Part shown: piece by piece, positions 1-8,657 of the stretch | Layout of the letters: every line of letters begins with the position of its first letter | Numbering within the stretch: the first letter of the stretch is position 1 | NCBI GenBank assembly: GCA_031264865.1 | Contig: JAISDJ010000034.1 | Span: 1 to 34,132 of the forward strand | DNA: 34,132 nt | Source of the DNA: Tannerellaceae bacterium | GTDB taxonomy: Bacteria > Bacteroidota > Bacteroidia > Bacteroidales > Tannerellaceae | Direction of reading: 5' to 3' | Made by a program: the position numbers and the translations under genes | The notes under the pieces: model-generated | What the model saw: only the letters and a program-made list of their open reading frames with translations | Told to the model about the DNA's origin: nothing | The model's database searches: none

Positions 1-2769
1 GAAAAAGCCGCCATGAACGCAAGCCATACCTTGACCGTCCCGTCAGGCAAAACCCTCATCATATCCGGCGGGGATAACATTATCAACATCGGCTCGAACA
101 CGCTCTCCATAAACGGCGGCGGCACGGTTACAGTCAACAACACGTACAACGGATTTTACAGAAGCGACAGCAATATGACGCCTGTTCTGAACCTTGAAAA
201 CATCACCGTAAATCTTGAAAGCACAACCGGCAACAGCATCAATGTGAATACGGTAAACGTAAACAGCGGCGCAACCGTTAACCTCAACTCCGCGACAGGC
301 GGCGGTCTGATACGGATTGGCGACGGCTGGACGCTGACCGTCAACACCGGCGGCGTCATCAATATACTGGATTTTTACGGAGTCGGCATCAATAACAGCG
401 GCACGGTGCATATTAATGGCGGAACAGTCAGCGTAGGCGCGGGAACAGCGGATAACTGGGGTATTTCCAACAGCAGCACCGCCTCTTTTCTCAAAATCAC
501 CTCCGGTACGCTGACCGGCACAGACGGCGGCGCGATTTATTTGAGTGGCAAGTTTGATACCTATATGTCAGGCTCAAAAGTCGAGGGCGCGAATGGCATT
601 TTTGCGGACAGGGGCGTCACGCTTACCAACAACGGTCAAATAGAAGTGGGTATAGCAAGCGACCCGGCTTCCGCAAACGGTTTGACAGAGGGTATGTATT
701 TTTGGAACGGCAGCACGTTTGAGAGACTCGCCAATCCGGTTGAGATTACATCCATCGTCCTCAACATCACGGCCCCTGTTGCCGGAGCGACTGAGTCAAC
801 TCCTACCACTGGCGGCGCAGGGTACGCTTGGTCATCTTACGACTATACAACCACAAGCGACGGGGCGTCGTTCCCCATTGGTTCCACCTTCGCGGCGAAT
901 ACGGACTACACCATCACTGTTGTATTGTTTTCGCTTACAGGTTATCAATTCGGCACGATTCCTACCGCAAACGTCACCGGAACAAACGGTGTGGTGCAGA
1001 GCGCCACGGTAAACGGCGGCTACCTGACGGTGGTAGTGAATTACCCGGCAGGCTTCGGCACAATCACCGGCACAATGACCGTTGGCGGCACAATCGTTTC
1101 CGACCTCACGCAGAGTGCAGGCGGTACGGGGTGGATGTGGACGGCTCCCTCCGCTACCTTGATACTGGACAATGCTTACACCGGAGAGCCAATTGCCGTA
1201 AACTGTCAGAACTATACCGACAACATCAAGCTTGTTTACAGCGGCGACGTATCCGTTGGCAGTCCTTCTTCCAGCGTTATTTTCTGCAATGGCAATCTTG
1301 AGATAAGTGAAAACGGTACAGGCGGCGTCCTTACGCTTACTTCCACAAGCGCCAACGCCCTGCATTGCGCCATCGAGGTGAATGGCTCGCTTGCCATTAC
1401 CGGCGGTATGGTGAACACAGAAGCCGCAGGTTCCGGCACAAGTCCCAACGCTGCGGTAATCTATGGAAAAATGGGCGTAAGCATAGACGGCAGCGCAAGC
1501 GTAACGGCAAACGCTACAGGAAGCGACGCCAGCGGTATTTGTGTAGAATCAGGCGATATAACCATATCTACCACCGGCACACTCACGGCAAACGGTAACG
1601 GCGCGGGTGGCGCATTGGCAATCAGGAACGGGCATAAGCTGAATATGAGCAGCGGCAATCTCGTTCTGACAGGCGTACCCATGTACAGTGAGCAATTTGT
1701 AGACGTCATCATCGGCGGCGGCAGCAGTATCACGATAGACGGCACGGCGGTCTATCTCGCCAAACTGACGCTTGGCGGCGTAAGCACGGAAACGGAAGTA
1801 ACCGAAATCACGTCGCCTGCGTCCGGTTATGGCGTTTCAAGCAAATTTACCGATGCAAGCGGCAAACTCTGCTTCTTTCTTCCGGCGGGCAACGGTCTGA
1901 CCGTAACGCTCACGGCGGGCGGCACAACGTATTCCGGCACGGTAACAGTAGCCACAGATCATTCTACGGTGGCTACGCTGAATGAATTTGTACCCAGCCC
2001 TACCTACGGCGTGAGCATTGCCACCTTCAACAACGGGAGAGTTACTTCCGCCCAAGCGAATTACATGGAAAACGACAACGTTGCCCTCACTCTCTCGGAT
2101 ATTACCGCCGGATACGAACTGACTTCCATTACAGTGCATAAAACCGGCGATGGGAATACAATCGTACCTTTGAGCGGCTCCGGAAAAAGCAATGGCGCAA
2201 TATACACCTTCGGCATGCCCGCCTACGGCGTAACGGTAACGGCTACGTTTGACAAGATACAGGTAAAACGCATCGAACTGTTATTGACCGGAACGTTAAC
2301 ACTACGCATCCGCAATACAGGTAACGTTGCTACTGGCGAATTGTCGCTCGCCCTCTCCGGTGTAAATGCAGACGCATTCACGCTTCCTTTCGCCACATTG
2401 GGCAACCTATCCGTCGGCGACGAAACAGACATTACACTCACCCCTCGTGCAGACCTGACAGCCGGAACCTACACAGCAACCCTGACTGTCAGCGGCGCAG
2501 GCCTTATGTCTGTATCACAGGAAATCACTTACACGGTAATACCAACCGGCATTGAAAGTCCACAATCAAAATCGCTGAAAGTATCTATACAAAACGGAAT
2601 ACTACACCTCAGCGGTCTGACACAAGGCAAACCATGGAGCATATACAATATCTCCGGCATACAGGTTTATCAAAACATTGCCAAAAGTGATGAAGAATAT
2701 ATTACCCTGCCTGTTCGCGGAGCATATATTGTAAAATCAGGAAAAGACACGATTAAAGTTATTTACTGA
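1..2769 (+). CDS. Large repetitive surface/secreted protein, 5' partial, with sorting-domain-like C-terminus
   Basis: The frame is already open at base 1 (E-K-A-A before the first ATG at 13), so the true start and signal peptide probably lie upstream. At least 922 codons are present. Residues 1-230 and about 350-600 (counted from the ATG at 13) are Gly/Asn/Thr-rich, with repeated 'SINGGGTVTV'- and 'ITISTTGTLTANG'-like strands typical of right-handed beta-helix surface proteins. Between them, near 245-345, is an Ig-like segment (ITSIVLNITAPVAG...). Near 770-845 is a stretch resembling the Bacteroidetes domain on 'ITNTGN...ATGELSLALSG'. The last ~70 residues (LKVSIQNG...WSIYNISG...YIVKSGKDTIKVIY) resemble a type IX secretion (type A) or DUF6383-like C-terminal domain. 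No enzymatic motif is visible. Likely role: secreted or cell-surface structural or adhesive protein. The coding region is richer in G+C than the following genes up to about 2540, then changes in base use. Family membership is inferred; coding status is sure. Confidence 0.85.
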   Translation, partial: EKAAMNASHTLTVPSGKTLIISGGDNIINIGSNTLSINGGGTVTVNNTYNGFYRSDSNMTPVLNLENITVNLESTTGNSINVNTVNVNSGATVNLNSATGGGLIRIGDGWTLTVNTGGVINILDFYGVGINNSGTVHINGGTVSVGAGTADNWGISNSSTASFLKITSGTLTGTDGGAIYLSGKFDTYMSGSKVEGANGIFADRGVTLTNNGQIEVGIASDPASANGLTEGMYFWNGSTFERLANPVEITSIVLNITAPVAGATESTPTTGGAGYAWSSYDYTTTSDGASFPIGSTFAANTDYTITVVLFSLTGYQFGTIPTANVTGTNGVVQSATVNGGYLTVVVNYPAGFGTITGTMTVGGTIVSDLTQSAGGTGWMWTAPSATLILDNAYTGEPIAVNCQNYTDNIKLVYSGDVSVGSPSSSVIFCNGNLEISENGTGGVLTLTSTSANALHCAIEVNGSLAITGGMVNTEAAGSGTSPNAAVIYGKMGVSIDGSASVTANATGSDASGICVESGDITISTTGTLTANGNGAGGALAIRNGHKLNMSSGNLVLTGVPMYSEQFVDVIIGGGSSITIDGTAVYLAKLTLGGVSTETEVTEITSPASGYGVSSKFTDASGKLCFFLPAGNGLTVTLTAGGTTYSGTVTVATDHSTVATLNEFVPSPTYGVSIATFNNGRVTSAQANYMENDNVALTLSDITAGYELTSITVHKTGDGNTIVPLSGSGKSNGAIYTFGMPAYGVTVTATFDKIQVKRIELLLTGTLTLRIRNTGNVATGELSLALSGVNADAFTLPFATLGNLSVGDETDITLTPRADLTAGTYTATLTVSGAGLMSVSQEITYTVIPTGIESPQSKSLKVSIQNGILHLSGLTQGKPWSIYNISGIQVYQNIAKSDEEYITLPVRGAYIVKSGKDTIKVIY

Positions 2770-2804
2770 CAGTAGGTAAGTAAACGTGTGCAAATTTCAC
2801 TCAT

Positions 2805-2840
2805 AAAAGAGTTTTCTGCCTTCGGGCGGGAAACTCTTTT
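2805..2840 (+). terminator. Intrinsic terminator with UUCG tetraloop
   Basis: A 16-bp stem (2805-2820 with 2825-2840) closes on the loop TTCG. Only two positions are G-U wobbles. The right arm ends in CTCTTTT, giving the T tract. It lies 36 bases after the stop of the surface-protein gene, and the left arm begins with AAAA, so it could also work in reverse. Confidence 0.9.
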
Positions 2841-2896
2841 CTACAATCCGGCAGAGAATATCACAGCAATTGGAAAGCAAGAACCAAATATTTCCC

Positions 2897-2904
2897 TATC
2901 TTTG
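2897..2904 (+). promoter_or_regulatory. Bacteroidetes -7 box TATCTTTG
   Basis: TATCTTTG fits the Bacteroidetes TAnnTTTG consensus and lies 27 bases before the ATG of the TPR/protease-fold gene. A TTGG at 2870-2873 is the only -33 candidate, and its spacing is a little long. No Shine-Dalgarno sequence is seen downstream. Confidence 0.6.
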
Positions 2905-2931
2905 CCCCTTACCTAATAACATGAAAAGTAA

Positions 2932-4653
2932 ATGAGAAGAATAAGCCTATTTATTATTTGTTGCCTGAGTCTCCCGGCTGTAGCACAAAAAGCGCCCAAG
3001 TGGATAGAGAAATCAAAGAAGGCCGTTATCACAATCAACACATTCGACAGGAATGACCGCAAACTCCACACTACAAACGGATTTTTCATCAGCGACGGGG
3101 GGGAGGCTCTCTCCGGTTATTCTGCTTTCAAAGGGGCAGACAAGGCTACGGTTACCGATCCCGACGGCTCTACCTATCCGGTTGTCGCTATCATTGGGGC
3201 GGATGATTTATACGACGTGATCCGGTTTAAGGTAGCTGTCAATAAAAAGGTAACCTTTCTTCCGTTAGCTTCCGAGCCGTTGAGCATAAATACGCCGGCT
3301 TACCTGCTACCTTTTGCTCCGGGAAAAGATACGCCTTTCAAGGAAGGAACGATATCCGAAGTCAGCAAGTTAAAAGATCCTTACGGGTACTATCAGTTAA
3401 CGATCCCCTTTGAAGACGGGCAAGACAATACTCCGCTACTCCTCGCTTCGGGACAAGTTTTCGGACTGATGCAGCAAGATGCTTCGGGCAAAAAAGAACA
3501 ATCCTACGCCGTTTCCACCGGGTATGTTAAATCACTGAACGTTACATCTACCGATGCTTTTAATTCCGTTTACACCAACATAGGTATCCGCAAGGCTTGG
3601 CCTGCCGATATCGAGCAAGCCTCCGTGTCCCTCTTCCTCTTGGCCGCTTCGCAAGACGCTAAGACTTATCTGGAAACGCTCACCGATTTCATCGCCACCT
3701 TCCCCAATGCGGAAGACGGCTATCTTACTCGTGCTTCCCACTATGCTACGAACCGAAAGACTTTGGCCGCTACTCCCAGCGAGGAGGCTAACTACCTGAA
3801 TCTGGCACTTTCCGACATTCAGACCGCTGCCCGGTACAGCAAAAGCAAAGGTGATGTTCATTACAATCAGGCCAAATTGATTTACAACATAGCGATAAAC
3901 GACACAACCATTACAGACAATAACTGGACGGTCCAAGCCGCCATGGCCGCTCTTACTAAAGCCATTGAAGCCGAAGATCTACCCGTTTACCGACAATTAG
4001 AAGGTGACATCTACTTCTACCTGGGAGAATTTCCCTCGGCCTACGCCTCTTATATGAAAGTAAACGAGAGCAATTTAGCCTCTTCAGACAGTTATTATTT
4101 CACCGCAAAGGCATTGGAAAACATTCCGGGTACGCAAATAAGCAACATCATTACCCTGCTCGACAGCGCCATTTCCAAAATGGGTTCTCCTACCCCTCCC
4201 AGAGCGGCTCCTTATATACTGGAACGGATTGATCGTAAAATACAATTATCTTTCTACGATGAGGCTTTGGCCGACTTCGACCTTTATTACACGCTGGTAA
4301 ACGGACAGGTTAATGAAAACTTCTACTTCTTCCGCGAACAGGCTAAATTTCAGAAAGGCGATATAGAAGGCGCCCTCGAAGATATCAAACAGGCTATACT
4401 ACAAAACGATCAATCGCCTGATTACTACGCCGAAGAAGCCGCTATATACGTCCGTCTTCAGCAATACAACGAGGCTTTGGAAAGTATCCGCAAAGCCCTG
4501 GAACTGGCCCCCGATTTCGGAGCCTGCTACCGACTGAAAGGCATCTGTTACACTCGCCTCAACAATAAAACAGAGGCTTGTGAAGCTTTCTATCAAGCGG
4601 AAAAACTAAACGATCCGCTTGCCAAACGATTAATCAGAGAACATTGTAACTAA
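2932..4653 (+). CDS. Exported TPR protein with degenerate trypsin-like (HtrA-fold) domain
   Basis: 573 residues. Signal peptide at 1-19 (MRRISLFIICCLSLPAVAQ). Residues about 22-210 follow the trypsin-like/HtrA layout: the NGFFIS strand, 'GYSAFKGA' where the catalytic His is normally found, 'DLYDVIRFKV' at the Asp position, and 'QDNTPLLLASGQVFGLM' at the GNSGSPL position. The His position reads Ser (about residue 64) and the nucleophile position reads Thr in N-T-P (about 167), so proteolysis looks unlikely. Residues about 255-570 are TPR-like helical pairs, clearest at 475-560 (GDIEGALEDIKQAI, YNEALESIRKALELAP, NNKTEACEAFYQAEKL). It probably acts as a periplasmic scaffold or sensor. The next gene starts one base after this stop, so the two are almost surely cotranscribed. 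Similar Bacteroidales proteins with the same residue loss are known to me only from memory; the function is unknown. Confidence 0.85.
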   Translation: MRRISLFIICCLSLPAVAQKAPKWIEKSKKAVITINTFDRNDRKLHTTNGFFISDGGEALSGYSAFKGADKATVTDPDGSTYPVVAIIGADDLYDVIRFKVAVNKKVTFLPLASEPLSINTPAYLLPFAPGKDTPFKEGTISEVSKLKDPYGYYQLTIPFEDGQDNTPLLLASGQVFGLMQQDASGKKEQSYAVSTGYVKSLNVTSTDAFNSVYTNIGIRKAWPADIEQASVSLFLLAASQDAKTYLETLTDFIATFPNAEDGYLTRASHYATNRKTLAATPSEEANYLNLALSDIQTAARYSKSKGDVHYNQAKLIYNIAINDTTITDNNWTVQAAMAALTKAIEAEDLPVYRQLEGDIYFYLGEFPSAYASYMKVNESNLASSDSYYFTAKALENIPGTQISNIITLLDSAISKMGSPTPPRAAPYILERIDRKIQLSFYDEALADFDLYYTLVNGQVNENFYFFREQAKFQKGDIEGALEDIKQAILQNDQSPDYYAEEAAIYVRLQQYNEALESIRKALELAPDFGACYRLKGICYTRLNNKTEACEAFYQAEKLNDPLAKRLIREHCN

Positions 4654-4654
4654 T

Positions 4655-5086
4655 ATGAAACCGATAATCCCAGCCACCCTATTCGCCTGCTTACTCATAG
4701 CAAGCAGTTGCAACGAGAAAAAACAACAAGCCGCCACACCGGTGAGAGTAGAAACAATGCTCATTGATAAGCCTTTGGACGAAATCAAACAGTACGTCAA
4801 TGGTAAATGGGAACTTACCAGCGGAAAGAACGCACGCGAAACATGTGAGTTTGAAAACACCTTCATAGAGTTCGACAACGACCGCTACGTATGGACGGAA
4901 GACGGACAGTCTGAATCTGGCATACTAAACTGGCGTAAAAACGAAACCAGTTCCGGATACGAAGCCTACCTTATGGACGTCTTCTACGCCGACTCTCCTT
5001 CTTATCCCGTAGCCATAAAAGGAGACACGCTATATATTCAAGACGATACCGAAACGGCCTACCGATACACCCTGGTAAGAAAATAA
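4655..5086 (+). CDS. Small lipoprotein, lipocalin-like
   Basis: 143 residues. The N-terminus is a lipoprotein signal (MKPIIPATLFACLLIASSC) with lipobox I-A-S-S-C and the acylated Cys at residue 19. The mature part holds 'YVNGKWELTSG' followed by alternating strands ending in 'GDTLYIQDDTETAYRYTLVRK'. That pattern is typical of the small lipocalin-like beta-barrel domains common in Bacteroidetes lipoproteins. It begins one base after the TPR gene stop, so translation is probably coupled and the two proteins may act together at the envelope. A bidirectional hairpin follows the stop. The specific ligand and function are unknown. Confidence 0.8.
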   Translation: MKPIIPATLFACLLIASSCNEKKQQAATPVRVETMLIDKPLDEIKQYVNGKWELTSGKNARETCEFENTFIEFDNDRYVWTEDGQSESGILNWRKNETSSGYEAYLMDVFYADSPSYPVAIKGDTLYIQDDTETAYRYTLVRK

Positions 5087-5089
5087 AAA

Positions 5090-5110
5090 GAGGTCGGTAC
5101 TCCCGACCTC
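5090..5110. terminator. Bidirectional hairpin between convergent genes
   Basis: Perfect 8-bp stem GAGGTCGG (5090-5097) / CCGACCTC (5103-5110) with a 5-base loop. Read on the minus strand it is followed by TTTTTATTT, a good terminator for the aldo/keto reductase unit. On the plus strand the tail is CCCTTCT, weaker for the lipoprotein gene. Confidence 0.8.
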
Positions 5111-5115
5111 CCCTT

Positions 5116-6108
5116 CTAAGCCAATATCCCTTCTATTGTATTTAATTCTTCCTCGGAGAAAGAAAGATTTTTCAGCGCCTTTAAATTATCTTCCAACTGA
5201 GCCACCGAGCTGGCGCCAATGAGCACACTCGTCACTCTATCATCCTTTAGCAACCAAGCCAAAGCCATTTCGGCCAACGTTTGTTCACGGCCAATCGCTA
5301 CTTCATTCAGCCGGCGCACCTTGGCAATTACCTCTTCCGTCACCTGGTTCAGTTGAAGAAATCCGGTAGACTTCGCAGCCCTCGAATCTTCAGGAATACC
5401 TTGCAGATAGCGATTCGTAAGAAGTCCCTGCGCCAGGGGAGAAAAAGCAATCACGCCTACGCCCTCTTCCTCAAGCAAAGGCAAAAGCTTCGGTTCAACC
5501 CAACGCTCAAACATCGAATACTTAGGCTGATGAATCAAACACTTCACCTTATGCTCCTTCAGCACAGCCAAAGCAGCCCGGGCCTGCACGTCGTCATAAT
5601 TCGAGATGCCCACATAGAGGGCCTTTCCCTGTCGTACGATATCCACCAAGGCGCCCATTGTCTCCTCTATCGGCGTCCGCGGATCCGGGCGATGCGAATA
5701 AAAAATGTCTACATACTCAAGCCCCATACGTTTCAAACTCTGATCAAGGCTAGCCATTAAGTACTTCCGGCTCCCCCAATTACCATAAGGGCCCTGCCAC
5801 ATATCGTAACCCGCTTTAGACGAAATTATTAATTCATCGCGATAATGCCCTAAGCCCTTCTTCAGGATACGCCCGAAATTCTCCTCGGCCGAGCCATAGA
5901 CCGGCCCATAATTATTAGCCAAATCAAAATGGGTGATCCCATTATCGAAAGCGGTATGCGCAATCTGAATAAAATGATTAAACACATCCACACTCCCAAA
6001 GTTGTGCCACAGACCGAGGGAAATAGCCGGTAGCCGTATCCCGCTTCGTCCGCAACGACGATAAATCATATCATCGTACCGTTTCTCGTTCGCTTTGTAA
6101 AAGTCCAT
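5116..6108 (-). CDS. Aldo/keto reductase (YghZ / Kv-beta-like family)
   Basis: 330 residues, full family length. NADPH-dependent carbonyl reductase of the AKR superfamily. The catalytic tetrad is visible: Asp and Tyr in 'HFDLANNYGP' (about 61-67), Lys in 'IISSKAGY' (about 98) and His in 'YSHRPDP' (about 139). The C-terminal cofactor loop reads 'SVLIGASSVAQLEDNLKAL'. The N-terminus 'YRRCGRSGIRLPAISLGLW' and the 'MWQGPYGNWGSRKYL' insert are typical of the YghZ (L-glyceraldehyde 3-phosphate reductase) / Kv-beta subgroup. The physiological substrate cannot be read from sequence. It lies 30 bases downstream of dnaJ on the same strand, so it may be the last gene of a grpE-dnaJ stress unit, consistent with methylglyoxal or reactive-aldehyde detoxification (inference). 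An in-frame Met at residue 14 is an alternative start. Confidence 0.93.
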   Translation of the reverse strand: MDFYKANEKRYDDMIYRRCGRSGIRLPAISLGLWHNFGSVDVFNHFIQIAHTAFDNGITHFDLANNYGPVYGSAEENFGRILKKGLGHYRDELIISSKAGYDMWQGPYGNWGSRKYLMASLDQSLKRMGLEYVDIFYSHRPDPRTPIEETMGALVDIVRQGKALYVGISNYDDVQARAALAVLKEHKVKCLIHQPKYSMFERWVEPKLLPLLEEEGVGVIAFSPLAQGLLTNRYLQGIPEDSRAAKSTGFLQLNQVTEEVIAKVRRLNEVAIGREQTLAEMALAWLLKDDRVTSVLIGASSVAQLEDNLKALKNLSFSEEELNTIEGILA

Positions 6109-6138
6109 AATTCCCTATATTAGATAACAGTTCGTAAA

Positions 6139-7293
6139 TCAATCAAACATCTGTCTGAACTTATTGAATATCTTTTCCTTCACCGTTTTCTGCGGTTGGA
6201 AGTTTGGCGAATTATCCAATTCATTCAGCGTAGCCTTTTCCTCGTCGGAAAGCGTTTCGGGGATATACACACTCACGTTAATCAACAGATCACCCGTACC
6301 ATAACTATTCACAGACGGCAGACCTTTATTACGCAGCCTCAGCACCTTTCCGGGCTGTGTGCCGGGGTCTATCTTCACCTTCGCCTTCCCGTCGATCGTA
6401 GGAACCTCCACGTTTCCACCCAAAGCAGCCTGCGGAACGGTAAGCAGCAAATTATAAAGCAAATCATTCTCATCACGAATCAGTTCCGCATGCGGCTCTT
6501 CCTCTATAAGAATCAATAAGTCGCCATTCACACCACCATGACGGGCGGCATTCCCCTTTCCACCCATAGAAAGTTGCATACCCTCAGCCACACCTGCCGG
6601 AATATTCAGCGTTATCACATCATCATCCTTCACAATACCCTCGCCGCTGCAAACCGGGCACTTCTTCGTAATAATCTTGCCCTCTCCATTACAAGTGGGA
6701 CAAACAGACTGCGTTTGCATCTGCCCCAATATCGTATTAGCAATACGGGTTACAACACCGCTGCCCTGACACGTATTACACGTCTTCATATTGCCCGAAC
6801 CCTCTGCACCACTACCATGGCACGTCTTGCAGGGAATATACTTCTTCACCTTAATCTTCTTCTCAACCCCCTTGGCAATTTCACCCAGCGTAAGCTTCAC
6901 CTTTACACGCAGATCCGAGCCCCGGTTCACCCGTTGACCCCCACTACGCGACCCACCAAAGCCACTAAAACCACCAAAGCCAAAATGCCCTCCGAAGATA
7001 TCACCGAATTGCGAGAAAATGTCGTCCATAGACATTCCGCCCCCAAAACCTCCGCCACCGGAAGCACCCCCTACGCCAGCATGGCCAAACTGGTCATACC
7101 GCTGCCGCTTCTGTTCATCGCTCAATACATCATACGCCTCGGCAGCCTCTTTAAACTTCTCCTCAGCCCCCTTATCGCCCGGATTTTTATCAGGATGATA
7201 CTCTATCGCCTTCTTACGATAAGCCTTTTTAATAACCTCTACAGTCGCACTCCTTTCAACGCCGAGCACTTCGTAGTAATCTCGTTTAGCCAT
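6139..7293 (-). CDS. dnaJ: Chaperone protein DnaJ
   Basis: 384 residues, normal length for type I DnaJ (Hsp40), the cytosolic co-chaperone that stimulates DnaK ATPase and delivers unfolded clients. Domains in order: J domain 1-70 with HPD at 33-35; Gly/Phe-rich linker about 72-120; zinc-binding domain about 150-225 with the four CxxCxGxG repeats [24 protein letters not shown] and CPVCSGEG; then the client-binding C-terminal beta domains ([19 protein letters not shown]...). It follows grpE by 33 bases on the same strand and was probably transcribed with it. dnaK is not in the window. Identification is certain. Confidence 0.98.
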   Translation of the reverse strand: MAKRDYYEVLGVERSATVEVIKKAYRKKAIEYHPDKNPGDKGAEEKFKEAAEAYDVLSDEQKRQRYDQFGHAGVGGASGGGGFGGGMSMDDIFSQFGDIFGGHFGFGGFSGFGGSRSGGQRVNRGSDLRVKVKLTLGEIAKGVEKKIKVKKYIPCKTCHGSGAEGSGNMKTCNTCQGSGVVTRIANTILGQMQTQSVCPTCNGEGKIITKKCPVCSGEGIVKDDDVITLNIPAGVAEGMQLSMGGKGNAARHGGVNGDLLILIEEEPHAELIRDENDLLYNLLLTVPQAALGGNVEVPTIDGKAKVKIDPGTQPGKVLRLRNKGLPSVNSYGTGDLLINVSVYIPETLSDEEKATLNELDNSPNFQPQKTVKEKIFNKFRQMFD

Positions 7294-7326
7294 GTTAGTA
7301 TTTGTCTTTTCCTATGTTTGTTCTGC

Positions 7327-7911
7327 TCATTCCCCCACCACAACCTTAGCGTGGCGTATCACTTTACCATACAACGTATAACCGGTCTGCACACTATCAA
7401 TCACCCTCCCCCTCAAATCACTCTCAGGAGCAGGAACGATAGCCACCGCCTCAAACATCTCCGTGTCAAAAGGCTCACCCAACGCCTCAATAGGCTTCAC
7501 CCCCTGCTGCGTAAGATAAGCCGTAAACTTATTATAAATAAGCTCCACCCCCTCCTTAACCGCATCAATATCTTCGGCCGTCCGGATATTCAGCAAAGCC
7601 CGTTCAAAATCATCCAACACCGGAAGCAGACTAGTAAGCGCCGATTCGCCCCCACTCTTAATCAAGTCAGCCTTCTCCCGGAGCGTGCGCTTCCTGTAAT
7701 TATCAAACTCAGCCAACAAGCGTAAATGCGAATTATTCAACTCATCATACCTCTTTTGAAGCAGCCCACATTCGTCCGCCACAATGTCAGCCACATCCGA
7801 ATCATCTGACGCATTTGCCACCTCATCCTGTACATTTGTCGCATCCTCACCCGTCGGAAAATCCCCTTTTCCAGCAAAATTCATGTTTTCTCTATGTTCC
7901 TTAGCGCTCAT
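7327..7911 (-). CDS. grpE: Nucleotide exchange factor GrpE
   Basis: 194 residues from the ATG at 7911; an in-frame TTG two codons upstream (7917) is a less likely start. GrpE releases ADP from DnaK. The N-terminal ~55 residues are acidic and low-complexity. A long coiled coil follows (LLQKRYDELNNSHLRLLAEFDNYRKR is its core, about 48-75). The beta-wing domain carries the family signature 'MFEAVAIVPAPESDLRGRVIDSVQTGYTLYGKVIRHAKVVVGE' in shortened form (about 150-194). It is the first gene of the minus-strand grpE-dnaJ-AKR unit. The upstream region lacks an obvious CIRCE element, so the regulation is not clear from sequence. Confidence 0.97.
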   Translation of the reverse strand: MSAKEHRENMNFAGKGDFPTGEDATNVQDEVANASDDSDVADIVADECGLLQKRYDELNNSHLRLLAEFDNYRKRTLREKADLIKSGGESALTSLLPVLDDFERALLNIRTAEDIDAVKEGVELIYNKFTAYLTQQGVKPIEALGEPFDTEMFEAVAIVPAPESDLRGRVIDSVQTGYTLYGKVIRHAKVVVGE

Positions 7912-8026
7912 GATCAATTAAAATAAACGTTCATAATCCATACTGTCACTCATATCTACATATTATGATAACAACATACCAACAAATATGTTGCCAAACC
8001 ACCCCAAAAACCCCAACTCCCCCCCA

Positions 8027-8147
8027 ATTATGGCACACGGAACACACGGAATACGCGGATCCACACGGAATTTTCATTAAAGTTCGCGCACAACAAATAA
8101 AAACTCCGCGTAACTCCGCGAAGTCCGCGTCATCCGTGTGCCATAAT
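8027..8147. repeat. Inverted cluster of 9-10-nt TCCG(C/T)G repeats with 14-bp perfect termini
   Basis: The outer arms are a perfect 14-bp inverted repeat: ATTATGGCACACGG (8027-8040) and CCGTGTGCCATAAT (8134-8147). Inside the right arm, TCCGCG/TCCGTG recurs at 8105, 8115, 8124 and 8133 (steps of 10, 9, 9). The left arm holds the same motif inverted (CACGGA/CGCGGA). The middle is AT-rich. Small ORFs across it on both strands encode repeat-derived peptides and are not believed. It looks like an intergenic REP-like element able to fold into a long hairpin. Confidence 0.85.
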
Positions 8148-8235
8148 ACCAACAAAACAAACATCGAAAATTAAGAAAAAACAGTCGCGTGAGCACGCCT
8201 AATGAAGATACCGCTAAGGTACAAATTTATCCGAC

Positions 8236-8290
8236 CCGAAGGATCATCGAAGGATCCCCGAAGGATCGCCCTAGGATCCCCATAGGTGTA
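8236..8290. repeat. Five 11-nt tandem repeats (GAAGGATCnnC)
   Basis: The core AGGAT starts at 8240, 8251, 8262 and 8273, and a degenerate fifth copy AGGTG starts at 8284; every step is exactly 11 bases, about one helical turn. Units one to three share GAAGGATC, the fourth is CTAGGATC. It lies in the long intergenic region between grpE and the PDZ gene. The function is unknown. Confidence 0.85.
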
Positions 8291-8321
8291 AGCAAGGGTA
8301 GGGCAACCACCATGCAAAACG

Positions 8322-8402
8322 ACAAAAACACAAATCAAACATAAACCAAATAAAAACCAACCACTTACCAAACAAAACCCAACAAACACAAACTATCAAT
8401 CT
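8322..8402. other. 81-base tract without any G on the plus strand
   Basis: No G occurs from 8322 to 8402; the sequence is a mix of CAAA, ACCA and AACA blocks. Up to 8580 G stays rare. I see no ORF with coding character here and no RNA gene. Confidence 0.8.
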
Positions 8403-8597
8403 GATACCAAAACACAAAAAACACAAACAATCCGTCAAAGCACCATTTCAGACAATTTAAGCATTATTACGCAAGTTTAACCGGAAACACCCCCTTAACC
8501 CCCAAAATTCACATCTCGCAACAAACCCCTCATTTTAACACTCCCAACACTTTTTAACCCACACACAATCCCCCTCCGCTTTAGACGTAGAAGGAGT

Positions 8598-8626
8598 TTG
8601 AAATCCAAAAAATAAATATACCTTTG
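8598..8626 (+). promoter_or_regulatory. Bacteroidetes-type promoter of the PDZ gene
   Basis: TTG at 8598-8600 (in GTTTG) and TACCTTTG at 8619-8626 are separated by 18 bases, a good match to the TTTG / TAnnTTTG promoter of Bacteroidetes. The ATG of the PDZ gene is at 8658, leaving a leader of about 25 bases. The AT-rich leader has no Shine-Dalgarno sequence. Confidence 0.75.
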
Positions 8627-8657
8627 TACAATCATTCACGAAACGTAACCAAGCATT

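Noticed and set aside
6538..7725. A 395-codon open frame on the plus strand opposite dnaJ and grpE
   Set aside because: It is antisense to two certain genes and is explained by the strong strand skew; its translation is low-complexity (H/R/T-rich) with no domain.
7965..8174. Small ORFs on both strands giving HTEHTEY-like peptides
   Set aside because: They are translations of the short TCCG(C/T)G repeats, with no start signal or neighbouring operon.
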